Counted from the stretch's first letter, positions 23,766 to 33,256 are shown. The stretch is DNA of 64,000 nucleotides from JABWCE01 sp964355045 (GCA_964355045.1 CAYHCM010000004.1:4077-68076), one strand, 5' to 3'. The notes: generated by a model not told the origin, from the sequence alone. Translations and numbers: made by a program.

Positions 23766-24470
23766 TTAAACTTTTTGTCCAACTTCTGCAATTCCCATCC
23801 CCAAATCAATCATCCCGTCTATCATTCTCACCACGCGTTTGGCTCTTCGGGCCACTTCTTCTTCATGAGTTACCAATACAATCGTGTTGCCTTTTTTATG
23901 TATTTCATCAAAAAGGTCTAATATTTCGCTTGAACTTTTACTGTCGAGGTTTCCGGTAGGTTCATCCGCAAGAAGTATGGATGGATTATTTACCAAAGCA
24001 CGGGCTATGGCTACCCTTTGGCGTTGCCCACCCGAAAGCTCGTTGGGGCGGTGGTGCATCCTGTCATTAAGCCCTACGGAAGTCAATGCTCTTTCGGCTC
24101 TTTCCAGGCGTTCTTTTTTGGAAATGCCGGCGTAAATAAGGGGTAAAGCCACATTTTCCAGAGCATTCATACGCGGTAGCAAATTAAAAGTTTGAAACAC
24201 AAACCCAATTTCCTTGTTTCGTATTTCGGCCAATTCGTTGTCGTTCATTTTAAATACTTCAGTACCGTTAAGAATGTATGTACCTGAAGTAGGGGAGTCA
24301 AGGCAACCGATAATATTCATTAGGGTAGATTTTCCACTTCCCGATGGCCCCATCAAGGCCACATATTCGCCACGATTTATTATGCAATTCAGATTTTGCA
24401 AGGCAAAAACTTTCTGATTGCCCATGACATATATTTTTTCGATGTTTTTTAATTGAATTATCAATTCCAT
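23766..24470 (-). CDS. ABC transporter ATP-binding protein (MacB/LolD type)
   Basis: 234 aa. Walker A GPSGSGKST, Q-loop FVFQTFNLL, signature LSGGQRQRVAIARALV, Walker B ILLADEPTGNLD, H-loop VTHEEEVA. Subfamily features (GCLDSPTSG, ADEPTGNLDSKSS) point to MacB/LolD/FtsE-like exporters of lipoproteins, peptides or antimicrobials. The permease is not adjacent in this window. Confidence 0.92.
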   Translation of the reverse strand: MELIIQLKNIEKIYVMGNQKVFALQNLNCIINRGEYVALMGPSGSGKSTLMNIIGCLDSPTSGTYILNGTEVFKMNDNELAEIRNKEIGFVFQTFNLLPRMNALENVALPLIYAGISKKERLERAERALTSVGLNDRMHHRPNELSGGQRQRVAIARALVNNPSILLADEPTGNLDSKSSSEILDLFDEIHKKGNTIVLVTHEEEVARRAKRVVRMIDGMIDLGMGIAEVGQKV

Positions 24471-24492
24471 CTTTTTACATTTTTATAATACA

Positions 24493-24518
24493 CACCCCTA
24501 ACCCCTCTCGAGAGGGGA
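24493..24518. repeat. REP-like palindrome CCCCTCTCGAGAGGGG
   Basis: Perfect 16-bp palindrome (24502-24517) preceded by CACCCCTAA. The order CCCCTA-CCCCT-palindrome resembles the hairpin element carried in each 147-bp satellite unit near 12.6 kb. Confidence 0.75.
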
Positions 24519-24588
24519 ATTTCACCCGCAACATTGTATAATCTTCAAATTTCCAAATCTTCAAATCCTGAATTTCAATTTTCCAATT

Positions 24589-25332
24589 TCAATTTCCACC
24601 TTTATTCAACTTCCTAAACTCCGCATCAATAATACTAAAAACTTCGTCTTTCAGGGCATCCTTGTCTTCCAAATTTAGACCAACCGTATTTACGGCACGA
24701 TGAACCACCATCCTGATTCTTCCCGGAATAAGTCCGTTATCCAATCCACCACCGGGCATTTTTTTCCAATTATCAGGTAAAGTTATAGGAATAATCGGAA
24801 TTTGATTATCAATAGCCAACCGAAAAGCTCCGTTTTTAAATTTTGCCATAGGCGGTACATTTTTATGAATTCCACCTTCAGGAAAAATCATGACACTTGT
24901 TCCTTCGTTGAGTCTTTGGGCTGCCAATATAAAAGCATAATGCGATTCCCTGTTATTTTTTCGGTTTACTGAAATATCAATGGTCCTGAAAAAAATACCA
25001 AACACCGGAATCCGTGATAATTCATCTTTGGCCATATAATTAAAATAATTGGGCAAAAGCATATTGGTAAGTACAATGTCGAGGTAGGAAAAATGATTGG
25101 CGCAAAAAATATATGTTTTATTTTTATCCAACTTTTCCTCATATCGAATAGATGGAAAAATACCTGAAGGATACAAAACACAATATGCCCAAACTTTCCG
25201 AAGATTATGTGCCGCAGGATACCACTTTTTTCGAGATAGCAGAATACGGAATGGAATATAAAGTATGATAAAAACTACAATGAAAAATATGAGAAACCAA
25301 ACAGCCCATGCCAATCGAAATAGTTTAAACAT
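24589..25332 (-). CDS. plsC: 1-acyl-glycerol-3-phosphate acyltransferase (PlsC family)
   Basis: 247 aa. Makes phosphatidic acid at the inner membrane. N-terminal TM helix (AVWFLIFFIVVFIILYIPF). Acyltransferase block I NHFSYLD (HxxxxD), block III FPEGGIHKN (variant of FPEGTRS, with G for T), and block IV IPIIPITLP. The stop lies in a spacer next to a REP-like palindrome. Starts 7 bases after the SRPBCC gene stop, same operon. Confidence 0.9.
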   Translation of the reverse strand: MFKLFRLAWAVWFLIFFIVVFIILYIPFRILLSRKKWYPAAHNLRKVWAYCVLYPSGIFPSIRYEEKLDKNKTYIFCANHFSYLDIVLTNMLLPNYFNYMAKDELSRIPVFGIFFRTIDISVNRKNNRESHYAFILAAQRLNEGTSVMIFPEGGIHKNVPPMAKFKNGAFRLAIDNQIPIIPITLPDNWKKMPGGGLDNGLIPGRIRMVVHRAVNTVGLNLEDKDALKDEVFSIIDAEFRKLNKGGN

Positions 25333-25339
25333 ACAATTA

Positions 25340-25744
25340 TCAAGCTTGATTAATAAAATTTTTTATTTGACCAACCATATAGTCAGCCAGATTTTGCAAT
25401 GGTTTGGTGGCCACCATGCGCATCATAATATTGAGGTCGGCATTTATAATAATCTTTACTTTACTATTATTACCTTCCGGTTCAATCTGCCATTCTAAAA
25501 AAAGATCTACGGGAGGTTTGCCTTCAGGAACAATTTTTATATACGAATTTGGCCGGGTTTCATCTTTTTTAAGGTGTAATGTACCCAAGCCCTGAATTTT
25601 CATTTTTACTTCATCTTCGGTACTCCACCATTCCGAAACCTGTGATGGCATTAATTTTTGGTAATTATTAAGGTTGCTTAAAAAAGTAAATACTTTTTCC
25701 TGACTTTGTTCAACCGGTTCAAAATTGCTTTCTATTTGTGTCAT
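25340..25744 (-). CDS. SRPBCC (START-like) family protein
   Basis: 134 aa. Polyketide-cyclase/START-like fold expected from MTQIESNFEPVEQSQEKVFTFLSNLNNYQKLMP and the alternating strands ending in a long C-terminal helix (PLQNLADYMVGQIKNFINQA). A common Bacteroidota small protein of unknown ligand. Its start overlaps the upstream stop by 4 bases (ATGA). Confidence 0.8.
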   Translation of the reverse strand: MTQIESNFEPVEQSQEKVFTFLSNLNNYQKLMPSQVSEWWSTEDEVKMKIQGLGTLHLKKDETRPNSYIKIVPEGKPPVDLFLEWQIEPEGNNSKVKIIINADLNIMMRMVATKPLQNLADYMVGQIKNFINQA

Positions 25745-26259
25745 ATCAGTTTGTCGGAGCGGGTATAAACAAAGGCCGTAACAAATATAGAAACCAATAA
25801 TCCAATAAGAACAGATTCAATTACACTTGGAATTAAAAAACCGCCGGGTGTTAGTTGCTGATGGATACCTTTGAGCGCATTTGCAATATTGATAGTTGAA
25901 TCTTTTTGGCTTTCGGCAAACTTTATAAATTGCTCTTTCGAAAATTGTTCAGGCTTAACAAGCATTTTGGGAAAACCAAAATACATTATGCAAAAACCGA
26001 TAAAATAAACAAGTCCGTTAATGAGCGAAACAATAAAACCTGTAAACATACAGCGCATAAAGCTAATTACATTCCCATTAATTTTTTTGGCAGCAATTAT
26101 TGCAAAAATTACACAAATACCTAATACGGATCCACAAAATATCCTGAAAAGTAAATTGTTTTCGCGCAGGATATATAATTCTTTATCGTAATAAAAATAA
26201 AGAAAAGCAGAAGTTAGCAAGCCGCTGACAACTCCTAAAATACCATATATTTTGTTCAT
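25741..26259 (-). CDS. DUF4199-like membrane protein
   Basis: 172 aa, four TM segments, with the central hydrophilic helix (FSKEQFIKFAESQKDSTI) typical of DUF4199 proteins of Bacteroidota. Function unknown. Head of a three-gene unit with SRPBCC and PlsC. Confidence 0.65.
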   Translation of the reverse strand: MNKIYGILGVVSGLLTSAFLYFYYDKELYILRENNLLFRIFCGSVLGICVIFAIIAAKKINGNVISFMRCMFTGFIVSLINGLVYFIGFCIMYFGFPKMLVKPEQFSKEQFIKFAESQKDSTINIANALKGIHQQLTPGGFLIPSVIESVLIGLLVSIFVTAFVYTRSDKLI

Positions 26260-26311
26260 GCCTTAATATTAAAATAAGGCTGCAAAACTAACTAAAAAAA
26301 ATCAGTGGATT

Positions 26312-26653
26312 TTATTCCTGTTCCGAATGGTTTTCTGAATTGTTTTCTAAATTCTCGGGTGGCATTTCTTCACGGTCACGACGGAACTCATCAAAATTAT
26401 ATTCAGGCATCAAATCGGTTTTTACATAATTCACCGTTTCCTGAAAGGCTTCCATAAATTTATTGAAATCTTCTTTGTACAGGAAAATCTTATGCTTGAT
26501 ATACATGCCGTCTTCCGGCCTTTTCTTGCTCTCCGTTATGGTAATGTAGTAATCATTGCCACGTGTTGCCTTCACATCAAAAAAATAAGTTCTTTTACCG
26601 GCCTTTACTTTTTTTGAAAATACTTCATTGCCATCTCTTGTCGAATCGTACAT
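26312..26653 (-). CDS. PUR-alpha-like nucleic acid-binding protein (DUF3276)
   Basis: 113 aa from the ATG at 26653 (MYDSTRDGNEVFSKKVKAGK). Bacterial PUR-alpha repeat: VFSKKVKAGKRTYFFDVKATRGNDYYITITESKK and KHKIFLYKEDFNKFMEAFQETVNYV. Such proteins bind single-stranded DNA/RNA. The tail is acidic (PPENLENNSENHSEQE). A longer frame exists upstream but is not conserved in the family. Confidence 0.88.
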   Translation of the reverse strand: MYDSTRDGNEVFSKKVKAGKRTYFFDVKATRGNDYYITITESKKRPEDGMYIKHKIFLYKEDFNKFMEAFQETVNYVKTDLMPEYNFDEFRRDREEMPPENLENNSENHSEQE

Positions 26654-26883
26654 ACGCTCTTGTTTCTTTAAATAATGACTGCAAAAAACAGGATAAATTT
26701 GATTATCACAACACTTCACAATTAATTTATTCAGCAATTAAGGTAAATAGCTGTAAATCAAATTCTTTATTTATTTGCCGGATTTCTGACTTTTTCAAAA
26801 TCATATTAATTTTCAACATCCGATATGTTGGTAATAAAATAGAGTGAATAGAAAGTGATAAAAAGATAATTTAGAAAAAGTAG

Positions 26884-26891
26884 TATTTTTG
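26884..26891 (+). promoter_or_regulatory. Bacteroidota -7 box (TATTTTTG) of leucine dehydrogenase
   Basis: TATTTTTG, 20 bases before the ATG at 26912. Confidence 0.6.
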
Positions 26892-26911
26892 TCCGGTTAG
26901 TAAAAAACTTA

Positions 26912-28012
26912 ATGATAGATATAAAAGAAAAGACAGGATTGCATGATGCACGAATTTTTGGCCCGATGAGTGAGTTTGAGCACGAACAGGTAATGCTGTG
27001 TCAGGATAAGTCAACCGGATTAAAAGCTATAATAGCAATACACAATACCATTTTAGGACCCGGCCTGGGCGGAACACGATTTTTCAACTATCATTCAGAA
27101 AACGATGCTTTGAGGGATGTTCTCCGTTTGTCGCGCGGCATGACATACAAGGCTGCAATTACAGGACTTAATTTAGGGGGAGCTAAAGCAGTCATTATTG
27201 GGGATCCTCACACGTTAAAATCCGAAGGATTATTCCGTAAATTTGGACGGTTTATTGAAAACCTGAATGGTAAATACATTACTGCTGAAGATGTAGGAAC
27301 TACCACCCGTGATATGGAATACATAAGCATGGAAACAAAACATGTGGTTGGACTACCCGAAATTAAAGGCGGCGGCGGCGATCCATCTCCTGTAACAGCT
27401 TATGGCGTTTTTATGGGAATGAAAGCCTCAGCAAAATTTGTGTATGGCAGCGATTCATTAAAAGGCAAAACAATAGCCGTGCAAGGTATTGGAAAAGTTG
27501 GTTTTCATTTGGTGGAACATTTATACAAAGAAGGAGCCAAAATCTATGTTTCGGATATCAATGATTCACAATTGCAAAAAGCAGCCAAAGAATTCGGAGC
27601 AATTGTAATTGATGGAAATGATTTATTCGATTTGAATGTTGACATTTTTGCACCGTGTGCAATGGGTGCCGTGCTAAATACGGATACTATAAATAGATTA
27701 AAATGTTCAATAGTTACAGGTGCAGCCAACAATCAACTTGAACATGAAGATGAACATGGACCTATGTTAAAAGAAAAGGGAATTGTTTATGCCCCTGATT
27801 TTTTGGTAAATGCCGGAGGACTTATTAATGTTTATTCCGAGCACATAGGATACAATAAAGCAATAGCATTAGGTCAGGCTGAAAATATTTATGATACTAC
27901 GCTTGAAATTTTGAAGAAGGCTGATAAGGAGGGTATTCATACACAAAAAGCGGCCATAATGCTTGCCGAAAACAGGCTTAGACAAATGAAAAACGTAAAA
28001 TCAACCATTTGA
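26912..28012 (+). CDS. ldh: Leucine/branched-chain amino acid dehydrogenase
   Basis: 366 aa. Glu/Leu/Phe/Val dehydrogenase family: oxidative deamination of branched-chain amino acids with NAD. Substrate-binding GPGLGGTR and MTYKAAITGLNLGGAKAV (catalytic lysines), the active-site aspartate in ITAEDVGTT, and the Rossmann motif VQGIGKVGFHL. Length and motifs fit Leu dehydrogenase better than hexameric GDH. Heads the gene string towards nusB. Confidence 0.92.
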   Translation: MIDIKEKTGLHDARIFGPMSEFEHEQVMLCQDKSTGLKAIIAIHNTILGPGLGGTRFFNYHSENDALRDVLRLSRGMTYKAAITGLNLGGAKAVIIGDPHTLKSEGLFRKFGRFIENLNGKYITAEDVGTTTRDMEYISMETKHVVGLPEIKGGGGDPSPVTAYGVFMGMKASAKFVYGSDSLKGKTIAVQGIGKVGFHLVEHLYKEGAKIYVSDINDSQLQKAAKEFGAIVIDGNDLFDLNVDIFAPCAMGAVLNTDTINRLKCSIVTGAANNQLEHEDEHGPMLKEKGIVYAPDFLVNAGGLINVYSEHIGYNKAIALGQAENIYDTTLEILKKADKEGIHTQKAAIMLAENRLRQMKNVKSTI

Positions 28013-28635
28013 AATACTTCCCTAAACTAACCTTTGCATTATTGATGGTATTTCTTTGCCTTATAAGTAATGCGCAAAATACCACAAACCGATATAGAAT
28101 ATTTATGGGTGTGGGTAATACCAATTCCATAGCCGATTTTGTAACCTTAACCGACAAATCGTTTATGGGTGAGCTAAGCGGACAACTTAGATTTGGCATT
28201 AGGCTGGCTGATAATTATGAATTAAATTTTGGGGTTTATGGTCGTAAATATCCCGATATATCGAAATACCCCGGCATGTCGTACAATAAATTTTTAGGAT
28301 ACTCAGGAGCTTTTATGTATGAATTCAGAAAACCGGACAGTCGCTGGGGATTACCTTTCGGCATTGAGGCGATAAAATTTGAAAGAAATTTGGATTCTAC
28401 CTTTAGGTCAGGAGGAGTTGATTCAGTTTATTTTGATCATTATAGTGCTTTATCTTATGGCCCTAAAATAGGGGTGAGGTGTCATTTTGGAAAATACTTT
28501 TTTATAGAAGCTGAAGTTGAAATATTATATGAAAAATTTAAATGGGAAATAGATTGGTATGATAAAAATTTAATTGAAGCCAACAGCTTTACAAGTTTCA
28601 AGTTTATTGGCATTTCGGCCAACTTAGCTTTTTAA
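28009..28635 (+). CDS. Outer-membrane beta-barrel-like protein, TTG start
   Basis: 208 aa. It starts at a TTG overlapping the dehydrogenase stop (TTGA). This start gives a signal peptide (MKYFPKLTFALLMVFLCLISNA-QN). The rest shows alternating strands with Gly/aromatic ends (YGRKYPDISKYPGMSYNKFLGYSGAFMYEF) and a terminal F, consistent with a small porin-fold protein. Not otherwise recognised. Confidence 0.65.
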   Translation: MKYFPKLTFALLMVFLCLISNAQNTTNRYRIFMGVGNTNSIADFVTLTDKSFMGELSGQLRFGIRLADNYELNFGVYGRKYPDISKYPGMSYNKFLGYSGAFMYEFRKPDSRWGLPFGIEAIKFERNLDSTFRSGGVDSVYFDHYSALSYGPKIGVRCHFGKYFFIEAEVEILYEKFKWEIDWYDKNLIEANSFTSFKFIGISANLAF

Positions 28636-28647
28636 GTAATTTATTGA

Positions 28648-30114
28648 ATGACCAACAAGGGAATATTCCGGAATGAGATATTTTATCTATCCCTTTTAAG
28701 CACATTTATTTTAAGTCTTTTTGTGTATTACGCAGTTATTTCGCCCGGTTGCGAGGGGGGAATGGACAGCTATAATCATTATTTAATTTCCAGATACAGT
28801 TGGAAATATCCTCATCTTTTACTCGATCAGTGGGGAAAACCGTTATATACAATCCTTGCCTCTCCTTTTGCCAATTCAGGATTTTTAGGGGTAAAAATAT
28901 TTAATATTATTTTATGGATATCATCGGCTTGGCTAACATGGATTACCCTTAAAAAACTGAAAATAAGCAATGCATGGGTTGGTTTTATACTTGTAATTAT
29001 TCCGCAGGTTTCTGTTCAAAATTCAATTTCAGGACTTACAGAATATTTGAATGAATTTTTATTGATTTTATTTTTGTTTCTGGCTTCCACAAAACGTTGG
29101 AATATGGCTGCTTTGGTTTGTGGTTTACTACCCTTTGCCCGCAGCGAGGGGTTTGTAATAATGGCAGCGGCAGGCTTTTATTTAGTGTTTATTGAAAAAC
29201 AATACAAAAGTTTGCTTTGGTTTATAGCCGGTCCCGTTATTTTTAATATTTTCGGTTGGATAATAGAAGGCGACCCATTATGGGTTATTAGTCATAACCC
29301 ATATATTAAAGCTCAGGATTTGAATTTGAATCTTTGCGGAAATGGAAGTTTGTTTCATTATATTAAAAAAAATCATATTATTTTTTCGTTAGCAGGTTCG
29401 GTTTTAGTTTTTATCGGCACATTGTCGGCTTTCTTTTTTTATATAAAAACGTTTAGAGAAAAAGTTTTTTTACATAGATACATGCTATGGCTCACAGGTG
29501 GTATATTCTGGCTCTATTTTGGGATACATAGTTTTATATGGTGGAAAGGATTGATGGGAAGTTGCGGCTACGAACGTGTAATGATAGTAATTACACCTTT
29601 GATGGCTCTATTGGGAACATATGCCTTGCATATGCTTGTTTTAAATTTTTCGAAGTTTAAAAATTATTTAATGGGGATAATGATTCTTATGCTGATAATC
29701 TCTACCCACCATTCCTATCGGTTTATAAAATATAATTTACCTATACCAATATCCGGCGAACAAAAAGAATTTGTAAAAGTGGCCAATTGGCTTAAAACTA
29801 TTGATTATAAAAATGGGATGACTTATCATTTATATGCCTACCTAAGTGTAATATCTGATATGGACCCTTATGATACAAAACATTTTACCGATTTGTGGAG
29901 TTTGGATTTTAATTATGCCCCGGTTGGAAGTTTGGTAATTTGGGACGGACATTTTGGCCCCAACGAATGCAGGCTACCCTTAGAAAAACTTCAAAAACAT
30001 CCCGATTTTGTACTTCTGAAATCATTTATTCCCGAAAAACCTTTTAAAACATTAAACAATTATGATTTTGAAGTTCATGTATTTAAAAGGGTTAAAATTA
30101 CAGGTGGAAATTGA
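28648..30114 (+). CDS. Polytopic membrane protein, GT-C glycosyltransferase-like
   Basis: 488 aa with about ten TM helices. The first periplasmic loop holds acidic residues (SPGCEGGMDSYNHYLISRYSWKYPHLLLDQWGKPLYT), the pattern of polyprenyl-phosphate-dependent GT-C enzymes, and FARSEG appears in the middle. The last 130 residues are soluble. Substrate unknown. Starts 12 bases after the preceding gene. Confidence 0.6.
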   Translation: MTNKGIFRNEIFYLSLLSTFILSLFVYYAVISPGCEGGMDSYNHYLISRYSWKYPHLLLDQWGKPLYTILASPFANSGFLGVKIFNIILWISSAWLTWITLKKLKISNAWVGFILVIIPQVSVQNSISGLTEYLNEFLLILFLFLASTKRWNMAALVCGLLPFARSEGFVIMAAAGFYLVFIEKQYKSLLWFIAGPVIFNIFGWIIEGDPLWVISHNPYIKAQDLNLNLCGNGSLFHYIKKNHIIFSLAGSVLVFIGTLSAFFFYIKTFREKVFLHRYMLWLTGGIFWLYFGIHSFIWWKGLMGSCGYERVMIVITPLMALLGTYALHMLVLNFSKFKNYLMGIMILMLIISTHHSYRFIKYNLPIPISGEQKEFVKVANWLKTIDYKNGMTYHLYAYLSVISDMDPYDTKHFTDLWSLDFNYAPVGSLVIWDGHFGPNECRLPLEKLQKHPDFVLLKSFIPEKPFKTLNNYDFEVHVFKRVKITGGN

Positions 30115-30126
30115 GCCCAATACCCT

Positions 30127-30134
30127 TACTTTTG
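30127..30134 (+). promoter_or_regulatory. Bacteroidota -7 box (TACTTTTG) of nusB
   Basis: TACTTTTGC, 25 bases before the nusB ATG. Confidence 0.6.
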
Positions 30135-30159
30135 CACCCCGTTTTAAAAATTAGTATTG

Positions 30160-31104
30160 ATGTTGAATAGGAGATTAATTCGTGTGAAGGTGCTGCAAGC
30201 TGTATATGCCTATCATCAGTCGGAAGTAAAAGATTTAAAATCGGCAAAATCATTTCTTAAAAAGTCAATAAACGGAATTGAAGACACATTTATCAATGTT
30301 TTGCAATTTCCAAATGAGTTATTTCATTTTGTAAAAACTAATTATAATCCGGCCGATAAGCATTTAAAGGTTAAGGATGAAATAAATTCAGTTTTTAATA
30401 CCCTCTCCAAAAACTCTTGTCTGGATGAATTGATTACCAATCCAAAATCGAAAGAATTATTTACCATGCCTTCCATCAACTGGAACAAGGACAATGATTT
30501 TTTATCTTTAATTTATAAGCAAATAGCTGAAACCGATTGGGTAAAACAATTGGCTGCCGATGATATTAACGACTTTGCAACCAACCGTGAATTTTTATTA
30601 AAACTTTTTAAATATTTGATTGAAGCCTCCGATGATTTTAATATTAAATTGGAGGAAATAAATATTCATTGGCAGGATGAAAAAATCCCGGTGCTCAAAT
30701 CCATTGAAAAACTCATAAAATCGTGTAACGAAGCCGGAGCAGATATTGAAGTGCCTGTAATATCAAAAGACCTGAATGATGACCTGGAATATTCCGAAAA
30801 ATTGTTGGAACTCACTACTAAAAATCATAACACATACGAAGAACTTATAGGAAACAGGACTCCTGAATGGGATGCCGAACGCATAGCACGGATAGATTTA
30901 TTTATAATGATAATGGCTTTGGCCGAGTTTATGGAGTTTCCATCTATTCCTGTAAAAGTTACCATAAATGAATATCTGGAATTAGCCAAAATTTACAGCA
31001 CACCGCAAAGTTCAAAATTTATTAACGGCATTCTCGATAAGCTTTTAAACGAACTTAAAAAAGATGGAAAGGTAAATAAGCACGGAAGAGGATTGGTTGA
31101 ATAA
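30160..31104 (+). CDS. nusB: Transcription antitermination factor NusB
   Basis: 314 aa from ATG 30160, longer than proteobacterial NusB (about 140) but normal for Bacteroidota. N-terminal RRLIRVKVLQAVYAYHQS and C-terminal ARIDLFIMIMALAEFMEFPSIPVKVTINEYLELAKIYSTPQSSKFINGILDKL are the NusB core; the middle is a helical insertion. Binds boxA RNA with S10 in rRNA antitermination. Confidence 0.93.
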   Translation: MLNRRLIRVKVLQAVYAYHQSEVKDLKSAKSFLKKSINGIEDTFINVLQFPNELFHFVKTNYNPADKHLKVKDEINSVFNTLSKNSCLDELITNPKSKELFTMPSINWNKDNDFLSLIYKQIAETDWVKQLAADDINDFATNREFLLKLFKYLIEASDDFNIKLEEINIHWQDEKIPVLKSIEKLIKSCNEAGADIEVPVISKDLNDDLEYSEKLLELTTKNHNTYEELIGNRTPEWDAERIARIDLFIMIMALAEFMEFPSIPVKVTINEYLELAKIYSTPQSSKFINGILDKLLNELKKDGKVNKHGRGLVE

Positions 31105-31132
31105 TTGGAATACTATCAGAATTAGAAATTAT

Positions 31133-31140
31133 TATCTTTG
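31133..31140 (+). promoter_or_regulatory. Bacteroidota -7 box (TATCTTTG)
   Basis: TATCTTTGC, 19 bases before the DUF1573 lipoprotein ATG (31160). Confidence 0.65.
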
Positions 31141-31159
31141 CACCCAAAAAAACAGAAAT

Positions 31160-31627
31160 ATGAATTTTAAATATTCCTCAATGATTATGATGGCATGCTT
31201 AGCAATTTTATTTGCCTGTAATGAGAATGCCAAAACCGTAGATGCAAACATTATTGAAAACCCCTCATCGGCCAACAATCCTGAAGCAAAAGGAACATTA
31301 CCTGTAATGACATTTACAAAAACTACTTTTGAATTTGGTAACCTTACTGAAGGCGACTTAGTAGAACACTTGTACCATTTTAAAAATACCGGAAATAAGG
31401 CGTTATTAATTTCGGATGTAAAGGCCGAATGTGGGTGTACGGTTCCGGTTTGGCCCCGTGAACCTATAATGCCAAATCAGGAAAGTGATATAAAAATTCA
31501 GTTTAACAGCAGTGGCAAATCAGAAAATATAAATAAAAAGGTAACTATTTTTGCAAACACCGACCCGGTAGAAACCATATTGACTTTTACAGCTTATGTA
31601 AAAAAACGACCTGAAGGGAAGTATTGA
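31160..31627 (+). CDS. DUF1573 domain lipoprotein
   Basis: 155 aa from ATG 31160. Lipoprotein signal MNFKYSSMIMMACLAILFA-C. The DUF1573 domain (an Ig-like fold) is seen in FTKTTFEFGNLTEGDLVEHLYHF, then VKAECGCTVPVWPREPIMPNQ, with the conserved CGCT. Promoter TATCTTTG directly upstream sets the start. Sits between nusB and yajC as in most Bacteroidota. Confidence 0.9.
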   Translation: MNFKYSSMIMMACLAILFACNENAKTVDANIIENPSSANNPEAKGTLPVMTFTKTTFEFGNLTEGDLVEHLYHFKNTGNKALLISDVKAECGCTVPVWPREPIMPNQESDIKIQFNSSGKSENINKKVTIFANTDPVETILTFTAYVKKRPEGKY

Positions 31628-31740
31628 GGGATTTGAAACTGGAAATTTGAAATTAGAAACAAGCCCCATGTAATTTCTAATCGGGAATCAGTAAATGGGA
31701 ATTAATATTAAAATAATTTAAAACAAATAAAAAATAAATA

Positions 31741-32043
31741 ATGCAAACAATTTTATTAGCAAGTTCAGGCACAATCAACATGGTAATGATACTACTCATG
31801 TTTGTGGTCATGTATTTTTTCATGATATTACCACAAATGAAAAAAGGAAAAGCCCAAAAGAAATTTTGGAGCGAAATGAAAAAAGGGGATCACATAATTA
31901 CTTCAGGAGGTATTCATGGCAAAATTATTGACCTTAAAGATACCATTGTAGTAATAGAAACCGAAGGAGGAGGAAAATTAAAAATTGAAAAATCGGCTAT
32001 TTCACACGAAATGAGTCTGGCTTCGGCTAAACCGGCAGCATAA
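31741..32043 (+). CDS. yajC: Preprotein translocase subunit YajC
   Basis: 100 aa. Single TM helix (MVMILLMFVVMYFFMILPQMKK) followed by the YajC core (KFWSEMKKGDHIITSGGIHGKIIDLKD). Auxiliary SecDF-associated protein. In related genomes a YbbR gene usually follows; here coaE follows directly. Confidence 0.93.
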   Translation: MQTILLASSGTINMVMILLMFVVMYFFMILPQMKKGKAQKKFWSEMKKGDHIITSGGIHGKIIDLKDTIVVIETEGGGKLKIEKSAISHEMSLASAKPAA

Positions 32044-32077
32044 TTTTTTTTATAAATTTTTTATAAACAATCAACTC

Positions 32078-32698
32078 ATCAAAATTCATTTAAAAATTGG
32101 AGTTACCGGCGGGATCGGGAGTGGCAAATCAACAGTCTGCCGCATTTTTGAGCAATTAAAAATTCCAATTTATTATGCTGATGTTCGGGCTAAAACTTTC
32201 ATGCAGGAAGACCCTGATTTGAAAAAACAAATCAGAAAATATTTTGGTTGGGATTCATACGATGAAAAAGACCAATTGGATAGATCATATCTGGCCAAAA
32301 TAGTTTTTAACAATACCGAAAAACTAAATATTCTTAATTCATTGGTTCATCCGTTAATATTTGACGATTTTCGCACCTGGGCATCAAAACAAGTGGATTA
32401 TCCCTATTCAATTAAGGAAGCCGCACTGATGTTTGAAACTGACAGTTTTAAGGAACTTGATAAAATCATTGTTGTGACAGCCCCCATAAACATGCGATTG
32501 GAAAGAGTAGGGCAACGCGATAATGTAAAACAAGACGATGTGCTAAAACGGATGGAAAACCAGATGAGCGACAGGGAACGAATAGCCAAAGCTGATTTTG
32601 TATTGAAAAATGACGGAAAATCATCCTTAATAAATCAGGTATTGGAATTGCATCATCATTTTTTGGATTTGCAAAATAAAATGGAAAAAGCAATTTAA
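32078..32698 (+). CDS. coaE: Dephospho-CoA kinase CoaE, non-canonical start
   Basis: Final step of CoA synthesis. The P-loop (IGVTGGIGSGKST) is encoded from 32096. The only in-frame ATG (32201) lies far inside the gene, after the P-loop, and no ATG, GTG or TTG exists between the previous in-frame stop region and the P-loop. The natural start position reads ATC AAA ATT CAT (32078), or ATT at 32084. So it uses a rare start codon, or a base was changed by mutation or sequencing error. With 32078 the protein is 206 aa, the normal size. Other motifs: YYADVRAK, ALMFETDS, VVTAPINMRLERVGQRD. Confidence 0.85.
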   Translation: MKIHLKIGVTGGIGSGKSTVCRIFEQLKIPIYYADVRAKTFMQEDPDLKKQIRKYFGWDSYDEKDQLDRSYLAKIVFNNTEKLNILNSLVHPLIFDDFRTWASKQVDYPYSIKEAALMFETDSFKELDKIIVVTAPINMRLERVGQRDNVKQDDVLKRMENQMSDRERIAKADFVLKNDGKSSLINQVLELHHHFLDLQNKMEKAI

Positions 32699-32712
32699 TT
32701 TGCATAGTGAAA

Positions 32713-33219
32713 ATGGCCGACAAACGAACCATCATATTAACCCATGACCAGATACAAAACAAAATGCAACGCATGGCCTGGGAGATATATGAGAACAACC
32801 ATTTGGCCCATCAACTTATTTTGATAGGAATAGCCGAAAACGGGAATCATATAGCTGGTGGAATAGGAAAAATTCTTTCAAAAATTTCAAAAATAAAGAT
32901 AGAAACCGGCCGCATTGATTTGGACAAGACAAAAGGATTTGATTCGGAAATTGAGCTTACTTGCAATGTGAAACTAAAAGGTGAAACCGTAATAATAGTG
33001 GACGATGTGATGAACAGCGGCAAAACAATGTTGGCCGCTCTTCGCGAAATTATTGATCAAAAACCTGCTAAAATTCAAACGGCTGTAATGGCCAATCGAA
33101 ATCATAAGGCTTTTCCGGTAAAGGCTGACATTGTAGGAATTTCATTGGCCACCACGTTGCAGGAACATATTTGGTTTGCCATAGAACCGCAAGATAAAAT
33201 GGTTGTTTTTTTAACTTAG
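32713..33219 (+). CDS. Phosphoribosyltransferase domain protein (PyrR-like)
   Basis: 168 aa from ATG 32713 (a GTG two codons earlier is possible). PRPP-binding loop VIIVDDVMNSGKTML is clear; the N-terminal LTHDQIQNKMQRMAWEIYENN and LILIGIAENGNHIA match the PyrR/Hpt-like group. Could be a uracil phosphoribosyltransferase-type regulator. The exact substrate is not clear. Starts 14 bases after coaE. Confidence 0.8.
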   Translation: MADKRTIILTHDQIQNKMQRMAWEIYENNHLAHQLILIGIAENGNHIAGGIGKILSKISKIKIETGRIDLDKTKGFDSEIELTCNVKLKGETVIIVDDVMNSGKTMLAALREIIDQKPAKIQTAVMANRNHKAFPVKADIVGISLATTLQEHIWFAIEPQDKMVVFLT

Positions 33220-33256
33220 GTTAATTTTAATTTACTTTGTATCTTAATCACAAATC

